A DNA stretch of 64,000 nucleotides from DASZBR01 sp035943935 (GTDB lineage: Bacteria; Pseudomonadota; Gammaproteobacteria; DASZBR01), in the NCBI GenBank assembly GCA_035943935.1, contig DASZBR010000022.1, positions 1 through 64,000 of the forward strand. The letters are read 5' to 3'. Position 1 is the first letter of the stretch; the number at the start of each line of letters is the position of its first letter. This document shows, in pieces, positions 44,538-51,152 of the stretch. A program made the position numbers and the translations under genes. The notes beneath the pieces were generated by a model that was not told where the DNA came from, ran no database searches, and saw nothing but the letters and a program-made list of their open reading frames with translations.

Positions 44538-44775
44538 CCCAAGCTATTTAAGGCCCACTTCCATGCTTGCCTTGCATCCTTGCAAGTCGCTTCCTTTCAG
44601 TAAGTCCATCCTTGAACTTGGATCCAGCGTTAGTCCTTAAACTTGCGGCCAGTCTACCATGGCTACCCAGCCCAAAAACCCACGTAATGGCCAGTTTGCA
44701 CGAGGTGGTCAATTTTCGAGGAAGCAGAATTAAGCCCCGTAGAACAGGGTGTAAATGATAGAGATGATTTTTATT
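44514..44775 (-). ncRNA. Candidate structured small RNA gene
   Basis: The gap between the 171-residue gene and pcnB (44496-44920) has no convincing protein gene. It does hold a strong minus-strand terminator, a GC-richer body with nested palindromes (for example CTTGCA-TCCT-TGCAAG at 44571-44586), and a possible minus-strand promoter TTGACC, 16 bases, TATGCC (about 44776-44803). A weak hairpin near 44840-44857 could separately end pcnB. The sequence does not match the 6S, tmRNA, RNase P or 4.5S signatures I know. It could also be just the pcnB 3' region. Confidence 0.35.
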
Positions 44776-44920
44776 GGGCATAAGCTCACAGGCAATATGG
44801 TCAATTGCTTACATGAAAATACTCTGTGGATTACATAAAATTAAGCCAATGCTAGGCTAAATAATTTACAGTGACGGGTTGAATTAGTGTGCGTCTTTCC
44901 GTGTTGCACGTCTGATATCT

Positions 44921-46105
44921 TTAAACTTCATCCTGAGGCTTAATACTACGCTCAGTATTATAGAATTTCAACCACCAATCGGCCGTTGTGCGTACATCTT
45001 CACCACTTTCAGCTCGAAGTAGCAAAAAATCATAGGCGGCACGAAAGCGCGGATGAGTAGCAACTTTCTGTACGGTACGACGGTGTCGTTTTTTCATGCG
45101 AAATTGTAAACGCCACATATCTTCGACGGCCAGTGTAAAACGTTTAGGAATCGTCATGAGTTGTATTTGTTTTTTTAATACCGTGTGAATGGCATCGTCG
45201 ATAGATGAATTTTTTACCGCATCTAAAAAGGGCTGCCATAATAAAACGGCAATAATAAACGACGGCGTTAAACTTTTACCTTCATTAATTCTTTTATCAC
45301 TGTTTTGCATGGCTAATTGTAATAATTTTTGTTTAGGATCGGTCTGGGGAAATAATTCACTGAATAAATTATATTTTAATAATAAATTAAAAGTATTTTC
45401 TGCGTGGCCCTTTAAAAATAATTTTAACGTTTCGTCGAATAAACGGGGCGGGGCGATCTGGTGAATTAAATTGCCCATTTCATATAAAGGCTTTTCCGTT
45501 TCTTTTTCAATATTAAAATCCAGTTTTGCGGCAAAACGAATGGCACGCAACATTCGAGCGGGATCTTCTTGATAGCGCTGTACGGGATCGCCAATCATTC
45601 TAATCTGTTTATTTTTTAAATCTTCCCAGCCATTGCAATAACTCACAACGCTGAAATCTTGAATATTGTAATAGAGTGAATTGATGGTGAAGTCGCGTCG
45701 AATCGCATCTTCATCAATCGTTCCATAGACATTATCACGGACAATTAGATTACCGACTAAACGTGCTTCATGTTCTTGTTCCGCTTTGCTATGGTCCGCG
45801 CGGAAAGTGGCGACTTCAATAATTTCTCGTCCAAACTGAACATGGGCTAATCGAAAGCGACGACCGATTAAAATGCACCGACGAAAGAGGGGTTTAATTT
45901 GTTCGGGGTGCGCGTTTGTAGCGACATCGAAGTCTTTAGGATGATGGCCGAGTAATAGATCTCTTACGCTGCCTCCCACGAGATAAGCAGAAAATCCACC
46001 GTCTTTGAGGCCATAAAGGACTCGTAGCGCGTTGGGGCTGATGTCGTCTCGAGAAATCGTGTGCGCTTCGCGAGGAATGATTTGCGGTGTTGTGGTTCTA
46101 GTCAT
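44921..46105 (-). CDS. pcnB: Poly(A) polymerase PcnB
   Basis: Adds 3' poly(A) tails that mark RNA for decay. 394 residues. Nucleotidyltransferase head with GGSVRDLLLG and metal motif KDFDVATNAHP, then RRDFTINSLYYN, and a basic C-terminal arm (RMKKRHRRTVQKV). The ATG at 46105 is only 20 bp from the divergent tRNA-Glu gene, so its promoter must overlap the tRNA gene; TATTAT about 7 bases before the ATG suggests a very short leader. Confidence 0.94.
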   Translation of the reverse strand: MTRTTTPQIIPREAHTISRDDISPNALRVLYGLKDGGFSAYLVGGSVRDLLLGHHPKDFDVATNAHPEQIKPLFRRCILIGRRFRLAHVQFGREIIEVATFRADHSKAEQEHEARLVGNLIVRDNVYGTIDEDAIRRDFTINSLYYNIQDFSVVSYCNGWEDLKNKQIRMIGDPVQRYQEDPARMLRAIRFAAKLDFNIEKETEKPLYEMGNLIHQIAPPRLFDETLKLFLKGHAENTFNLLLKYNLFSELFPQTDPKQKLLQLAMQNSDKRINEGKSLTPSFIIAVLLWQPFLDAVKNSSIDDAIHTVLKKQIQLMTIPKRFTLAVEDMWRLQFRMKKRHRRTVQKVATHPRFRAAYDFLLLRAESGEDVRTTADWWLKFYNTERSIKPQDEV

Positions 46106-46125
46106 TCCTATATAATACAGTTTGT

Positions 46126-46201
46126 GCTCCCTTCGTCTAGTGGCCTAGGACACCACCCTCTCACGGTGGGTACGCGGATTCGAATTCCGCAGGGAGCGCC
46201 A
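46126..46201 (+). tRNA. tRNA-Glu (anticodon CTC)
   Basis: 76 bases with encoded CCA. Acceptor GCTCCCT pairs with AGGGAGC, the anticodon stem CCACC/GGTGG encloses loop CTCTCAC giving anticodon CTC (Glu, GAG), and the T loop is TTCGAAT. A -10 hexamer TATAAT lies at 46111-46116, inside the 20-bp gap to the divergent pcnB. Confidence 0.95.
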
Positions 46202-46235
46202 GCTTAATGTGAAGACAAGACCAAGGAGAATAGGG

Positions 46236-46682
46236 ATGATAGAAGCGAAGTGTTTAGTGTTGGGTGAAGGAGTTGAGGTCCCTGAGGATAAAGACAGAAC
46301 GTTCTTAGAAACAGAGTGTGGCTATACAATAATAAAGCAGGAGGAATTATCAGATTCGTCACATCAAGGAAAGTATCAGCGCTATGTTTTTCTTGAAATG
46401 AATGCAAGTGATGAAAAACCTGTTTCAGATGGTACAACTTATTATATAGGGACAAGGAACGGAGAGTTCACGGTTCTAGCGGCGATTAAAGATGTGATTG
46501 AAAGAGAGATTAAGTTGGCTGAAGAACAAGAGAGGGCCAATCGTAACGCAATCAAACCGGCGGAACAAAAATCAAAAAGCATGTGGTGTTTTCCGTGCTG
46601 TTCTTGGTCCTCTACACCAGATGAAACAAATCCACTTATACAACGCGAAGAAAATGCGGGACCATCTTGTAGTATTTTATGA
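46236..46682 (+). CDS. 148-residue protein with host-lipidation tail (CaaX), putative effector
   Basis: Family not recognised. The start at 46236 follows GGAGAA; the frame open to GTG 46209 is ignored. The N-terminal ~100 residues look like one small alpha/beta domain. The C-terminal tail then carries three eukaryotic-style signals in about 45 residues: a cysteine cluster MWCFPCCSW (possible palmitoylation), an acidic dileucine motif E-T-N-P-L-I (in DETNPLIQRE), and a terminal CSIL, a CaaX box whose Leu would direct geranylgeranylation. Several Legionella effectors are known to be prenylated by the host this way. It directly follows tRNA-Glu and overlaps the convergent FUSC gene by 6 bases. 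Confidence 0.75.
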   Translation: MIEAKCLVLGEGVEVPEDKDRTFLETECGYTIIKQEELSDSSHQGKYQRYVFLEMNASDEKPVSDGTTYYIGTRNGEFTVLAAIKDVIEREIKLAEEQERANRNAIKPAEQKSKSMWCFPCCSWSSTPDETNPLIQREENAGPSCSIL

Positions 46683-47432
46683 ACAAAGTTTTATTAAGGT
46701 CTCTAATTCTTGCGAAATAAAACGCTGAATATTCGGTGATGGGAAATATTCTGATAAAGATATCGCTCGAAACAATCGCTTTTGATGCAAGATAATATCG
46801 TGATAATGCTGTTCGTTGACGCCAAATTCACGTTTGGCGTCAGCCAATAAAAGTTCCGCTTCCGTAAAATTCTCCATCATGATTTTTTCTGATTTTGTAT
46901 GATTTAAATGATAATTTTTAAGTATTCCCATGTTCTTTATTAACAGCTTATCGAGTTTATGTTTGGCGTGAAGCGGAAAAACGAAAAGATTAACTAAGAT
47001 AGCAATCACAATACCCAATAAAATTTCACTCATACGAAAATAGGCTGCCCATAAGGTGACATGAGGCGTTAATAAAATAATCGGAACCGTAACGCTACCC
47101 AATGTCATCGATTGACCCATCGCGACAGAAATTCCACCCAGCAAGCTAAAGAGAAATGCACTGAGAATAATGACCGCGCTGATGATCATGAAATTATCTG
47201 TTTTAAAAAAGTACAGAGTTGCTCCCGCAATTAATGCACCTGCTACTGTGCCGAGTAGTCTTAGATAGGCTTTTTGTAATGCGCTGCCAAAATGAATTTG
47301 CGCAGACATAACAACAATGATTGTAATAATGACCCATTGGCTTGAGGCGGTGGGTAGAAAACGGATGACAATAAAACCGAGCAAGCAGGCGAGAGCGGTT
47401 TTAAAGGCATTGATGAAATGGTCGGTAATCAT
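46677..47432 (-). CDS. FUSC-family membrane protein (putative aromatic acid or small-molecule exporter)
   Basis: 251 residues. About six N-terminal membrane helices with the family run HFGSALQKAYLRLLGTVAGALIAG split over helices 2-3, then a ~85-residue soluble C-terminal helical part. Shorter than full-length FUSC transporters (~650), so it is a half-size form. The start at 47432 has GAGGG upstream; the frame open to 47576 would overlap the divergent 47510 gene. The substrate is unknown. Confidence 0.85.
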   Translation of the reverse strand: MITDHFINAFKTALACLLGFIVIRFLPTASSQWVIITIIVVMSAQIHFGSALQKAYLRLLGTVAGALIAGATLYFFKTDNFMIISAVIILSAFLFSLLGGISVAMGQSMTLGSVTVPIILLTPHVTLWAAYFRMSEILLGIVIAILVNLFVFPLHAKHKLDKLLIKNMGILKNYHLNHTKSEKIMMENFTEAELLLADAKREFGVNEQHYHDIILHQKRLFRAISLSEYFPSPNIQRFISQELETLIKLCS

Positions 47433-47509
47433 AAACCCTCGAGTTTCAGAATGTTTTTTGGTATAAACTGGATGTATTGTCACTATATAACATAAGGGGA
47501 AAATAGAAA

Positions 47510-47836
47510 ATGTTAGATACGCCTGCTTCTGAAATACAAGATCGTTTAGATGATTTGAATGCGCAGTGCTTTCCATGTTGTTGTTCGTTTTTTTTGAAGG
47601 GGCTTAGAAAAGAAGCGAAATTCTTGAGTCGAGTATTGGAACATTACGAGCAGACGAAATCTCGTGGGAATCAGGTTAAAGACAGCATAAACTTTATTTT
47701 AGATGACTCAGATGTTAATAGCGCTGCCTTTACTCAAGAGACAAGGCAGTTAATTACATCGATTACTGGAAAAAGCATAAACGGTCAAGAAGCTGATTCG
47801 CTCGTGAAAAATAAAAGATATTGGGCTCACGAATAA
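47510..47836 (+). CDS. Small protein with CFPCCC cysteine cluster
   Basis: 108 residues, family not recognised. AGGGG lies about 10 bases before the ATG. Residues ~20-28 read CFPCCCSFF, closely like the CFPCCSW cluster of the 46236 gene product; such clusters are typical palmitoylation sites in eukaryotes. The rest is a polar helical protein. No membrane helix, no signal peptide. It lies divergent from the FUSC gene and converges on sohB with 11 bases between. Confidence 0.65.
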   Translation: MLDTPASEIQDRLDDLNAQCFPCCCSFFLKGLRKEAKFLSRVLEHYEQTKSRGNQVKDSINFILDDSDVNSAAFTQETRQLITSITGKSINGQEADSLVKNKRYWAHE

Positions 47837-47847
47837 ACAACCGCGAA

Positions 47848-48819
47848 TTAAAACACAAAACCATAATGCTTAATCAACTGACTAATTTTCTCCGGGAATG
47901 ATTTTTTCGCTTTATACGTTACTTCAAATATATCTGTTGTTTGACTGAGCGAAAATAAATAATCATCACTCGATGATAAGCCGTCAATTAATTTTAATTC
48001 AAGCGCGCGGGTGGCTAACCAATGTTCACCTGTGGCAACTTGTTCTATATTTACGATAGGCCGATTTTCGGTAATAAACGCTTTAAAGTAGTGATGGACT
48101 TCTTCGATGTCTTCTTTGAATTTCTCGCGGTCTTTATTGGTATTTTCGCCGAATACGGTCAGTGTGCGTTTATATTGTCCCGCGGTAATTTGTTCAAAAT
48201 CAATATTATTTTTTTGTAACCAACGATGGAAGTTTGGTATTTGTGCGACGACACCAATCGATCCAATAATGGCAAACGGCGCGGCTAATATTTTATGTCC
48301 CACACAGGCCATCAAATATCCGCCACTCGCGGCAACTTTATCAATGATGATGGTGAGCGGAATGCGTTTATCTTTTACACGCTGTAATTGTGAAGCAGCC
48401 AAACCATAACTGTGCACCATGCCACCTGCACTTTCGACACAGACAATCACTTCATCTTGTGGACTGGCAACGCCGAGAATAGCCGTGATTTCTTCGCGTA
48501 AACTTTCAACAGCAGACGCGCGAATGTCACCATCGAATTTAAGCAGATAGGCGCGTTTTTTGATGGGTCTTTCTTTTTCTTTTTTCTTTTGAATTTTTTG
48601 AAGAGATTTAAACGCTTTTTTGTCTAACATTTCTTTGTGAAACAAATCTTCCATTTCTTGATATTTGTCGTTAATTTTATTGATGGAAAGCGTTCCTGAT
48701 TTGGGGCGGCTCTTGTTTTTTGTGATCAGTGCCAAAGTTGCTATGACGAAAAACAACAGGGCAGCCAGAAAGGTCAGTATTTTAGCGAGGTATAATCCAT
48801 AGTCAGCCAGGTAGTGCAT
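47848..48819 (-). CDS. sohB: Inner-membrane signal-peptide-peptidase-like protease SohB
   Basis: S49-family serine protease. 323 residues: one N-terminal membrane helix (about 8-30), a Lys/Glu-rich linker, then the catalytic domain with nucleophile Ser in VAASGGYLMAC and general-base Lys in QYKRTLTVFGE. GSIGVVAQ is family-typical. The role is probably peptide clearance at the inner membrane. Divergent from def. Confidence 0.94.
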   Translation of the reverse strand: MHYLADYGLYLAKILTFLAALLFFVIATLALITKNKSRPKSGTLSINKINDKYQEMEDLFHKEMLDKKAFKSLQKIQKKKEKERPIKKRAYLLKFDGDIRASAVESLREEITAILGVASPQDEVIVCVESAGGMVHSYGLAASQLQRVKDKRIPLTIIIDKVAASGGYLMACVGHKILAAPFAIIGSIGVVAQIPNFHRWLQKNNIDFEQITAGQYKRTLTVFGENTNKDREKFKEDIEEVHHYFKAFITENRPIVNIEQVATGEHWLATRALELKLIDGLSSSDDYLFSLSQTTDIFEVTYKAKKSFPEKISQLIKHYGFVF

Positions 48820-48880
48820 AATGTATATTACTCCATGTAATGTAATTGGGCCTCAGTAGTTTACCATTAGTCGGGGAGTT

Positions 48881-49468
48881 ATGAAGTTAAAATTATATCA
48901 AATGGGTGAAGCCGTTCTTAGGCAACGTGCGCGTCCCTTGACCGTCGAAGAAATCAACAGTGACTATATTCAGCACTTGATTGGGCTGATGAAGGAAGCG
49001 ATGCATGCGGCACCCGGCGTAGGGTTGGCGGCGCCGCAGATCGGTGAATCGCTACAGCTTGCTGTCTTAGAAGACCGAGAGGTATATCTCGAGAACTATC
49101 CTGAAGACCAATTAATAGCCCGTGAGCGTAAAGTGGTTCCCTTTCAAGTCATCATCAATCCTAACGTTATTCTGGATAAATCCGAGTCGGTAGAATTTTT
49201 TGAGGGTTGTCTGAGTGTCGCAGGATGTACAGGCATGGTTCCTCGTGCCAGAAAAGTGACCCTAGAATGTTTAAACGAGAAAGCTGAAAAAATAACAATT
49301 CATGCATCAGGGTGGCACGCCAGAATTTTGCAACATGAAATCGATCATTTGTTTGGGACGCTGTATTTAGATCGCGTTTACACACGGACGCTAATGACGC
49401 ACGAGAATTATTCTAAATATTGGGCGGATAAATCAATTAAGGATATTAAAAAAATATTAGGTGTGTAA
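48881..49468 (+). CDS. def: Peptide deformylase
   Basis: Removes the formyl group from nascent proteins using a metal ion. 195 residues. Three signature motifs are intact: GVGLAAPQ, EGCLSV (metal Cys) and QHEIDHL (metal His pair and catalytic Glu). It stands apart from fmt, so it is likely a second or relocated def. It ends 3 bases before the MATE-like gene. Confidence 0.96.
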   Translation: MKLKLYQMGEAVLRQRARPLTVEEINSDYIQHLIGLMKEAMHAAPGVGLAAPQIGESLQLAVLEDREVYLENYPEDQLIARERKVVPFQVIINPNVILDKSESVEFFEGCLSVAGCTGMVPRARKVTLECLNEKAEKITIHASGWHARILQHEIDHLFGTLYLDRVYTRTLMTHENYSKYWADKSIKDIKKILGV

Positions 49469-49471
49469 TAA

Positions 49472-51052
49472 ATGCAAGAAGCGGTTGCTGTTCCAGTTAA
49501 AAAAGATGTCGGTATATGGGCACTGTTTAAACAAACGTATCCTATTATCTTGACGCGTACTATTACGGCTACGCTACCTCCGCTGATTACTACCCTTGTT
49601 GTATCTCGCGAAGGGGCTTCGCTTCTCGCCAAGGCGACCTTGCCCCTTGCAGGATTTGATCTTATTTATTATTCGGTTACCGCACTGTATGGCGCTGGGA
49701 TCAGTGATATAAAGCTCAGAATAATCATACAAGATAATCCTGAGGTAAATCCTGCAAGTCGGGAACACGCAACCGTAATAGAATATTTATTAGCAGGCAC
49801 AACGATAAACGCAGTAGCGATTGGTGTATTGGGGATACCACTATATTTAGGTATTGTATTTGGGTTGCAAGTGAATGATGTAAAACTTTTCTTGGGCCTT
49901 TCTCTCCTCGATCTATGGTTTCAGAGTATTGCGATGTTGGTTCGACAAGCTATGGTAGGCTCGGGTTATACCATTTGGAAATTTGATGGTGCACATGTTT
50001 CTGCTGCTACAACATTGCTTTATTGCCTGCCATTTTTTTTAATATCAGAAAAGCTGGTTCCCCTGTTCGAATTAGATGGGCTAATACCCGGAAAAGGAGC
50101 GGGGATTTTCGTAAAGCTTTCATTGGACAGTCTTTTTTTGATGTTATCGGGAAAAGTATTTCGAATGCCGCGAAAAGAAAAAGTATGGCAAGATATTAAA
50201 TTAATTATAGGAAATGGATGGAAAGTTTCAGCGCAAAATTTTATTGAGATGTTAGTTTTTTTTGGTGGATTTTCAGGGTACGCCTATTTGCGTGGAGACG
50301 CTGCACAAGCCGCAGTACGCATTGGATTGACATGGGATGCTGTGGCTAATCCCTTTCAGGGTGCATGGTCGCGGGGGATGCAGCGATTGATGACGTACGA
50401 TATGCATATGTCAGAAAAAACAAAAATCGTACTCAGAAGTATTTTTATGACGCTCGCGGTTGGAGCGGTCCCTATGATTATTGGTGAATTTTTTCCTCAG
50501 GAGCTCACCAGCGCTTTCACCAATAGTACCGCTGTTTTGCAAGAATCTGCTGTTGTGATGAGAACATTATTTGGTGGTCAATATTTCTATGGTTTAACGG
50601 CGATTACTCAGTTCGCATTGTGGTTGCTCTTTAATGATACCGGTTTTGCGTTGGGGGCGAGTGTTGCTACGGCGGCAGTATTTTTTGTAGTAACACTCCC
50701 TTTGTTATTAGAAGATATTGCAAGTTTTGATATTACTACGATGGTTTTTGTGGGATGTATGGCGACCAATGCATTTGCGGCGCTGGCGTGGTATGTGCGA
50801 CGTGTACGGAATGGTGGTGAAATATCGCCTCCTGCAGTGAGTATTATTGAAGACGATGGTTCGGAAGACGCTGTCGATATACTCCAAGGTGAAAATTTGA
50901 GGAGCAGAGGTCTTTTTAGGTGTTGTTGCAAGCCAGAAATAGCTAAGCCTGAAACAAGACTATTGGTTGATTCAACTGAATATAAAGATCCTCAAAATAC
51001 TGTTACTTCTGACAGTAGCGCTTATTCCTATCAGCAGACTACACTCAATTAA
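49472..51052 (+). CDS. MATE-like multi-span transporter with cysteine-rich C-terminal tail
   Basis: 526 residues. About twelve membrane segments within residues 15-450 and a pattern typical of the MATE/MOP superfamily: an N-terminal YPIILTRTITATLPPLITT helix, and a halfway helix starting WKVSAQNFIEM after a basic loop. The family call is by general pattern only. A ~75-residue polar tail follows the last helix, with a CCC cluster (GLFRCCCKPE) and PETRLLVD, a near but not exact acidic dileucine signal. Tails like this are unusual in bacterial MATE pumps. Three bases downstream of def; the GH5 gene follows under its own PmrA-type promoter. Confidence 0.65.
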   Translation: MQEAVAVPVKKDVGIWALFKQTYPIILTRTITATLPPLITTLVVSREGASLLAKATLPLAGFDLIYYSVTALYGAGISDIKLRIIIQDNPEVNPASREHATVIEYLLAGTTINAVAIGVLGIPLYLGIVFGLQVNDVKLFLGLSLLDLWFQSIAMLVRQAMVGSGYTIWKFDGAHVSAATTLLYCLPFFLISEKLVPLFELDGLIPGKGAGIFVKLSLDSLFLMLSGKVFRMPRKEKVWQDIKLIIGNGWKVSAQNFIEMLVFFGGFSGYAYLRGDAAQAAVRIGLTWDAVANPFQGAWSRGMQRLMTYDMHMSEKTKIVLRSIFMTLAVGAVPMIIGEFFPQELTSAFTNSTAVLQESAVVMRTLFGGQYFYGLTAITQFALWLLFNDTGFALGASVATAAVFFVVTLPLLLEDIASFDITTMVFVGCMATNAFAALAWYVRRVRNGGEISPPAVSIIEDDGSEDAVDILQGENLRSRGLFRCCCKPEIAKPETRLLVDSTEYKDPQNTVTSDSSAYSYQQTTLN

Positions 51053-51083
51053 ACATCTAGAAAGCCCAACATTCTCAAATAGC

Positions 51084-51116
51084 TTTAAGATTTCCTTAAG
51101 GTTGGTTTGGTAGAGT
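51084..51116 (+). promoter_or_regulatory. PmrA-type box and -10 promoter of the GH5 gene
   Basis: TTTAAG (51084-51089), ATTTC, CTTAAG (51095-51100), 10 bases, TAGAGT (51111-51116). Half-site spacing and -10 distance are identical to the other three boxes in the window. Confidence 0.75.
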
Positions 51117-51152
51117 AGAGCCACTAACTATAACTATTTAGGAGAGTCCCTC

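Noticed and set aside
44548..44781. 77-codon minus-strand frame between the 171-residue gene and pcnB
   Set aside because: No ribosome-binding site seen, basic composition without a domain pattern, and it lies on palindromic DNA; a structured RNA fits better.
50930..51000. PETRLLVD in the MATE-like tail as a fifth acidic dileucine signal
   Set aside because: The Glu is one residue too close to the Leu pair for the (D/E)xxxL(L/I) pattern; kept only as a near-match.
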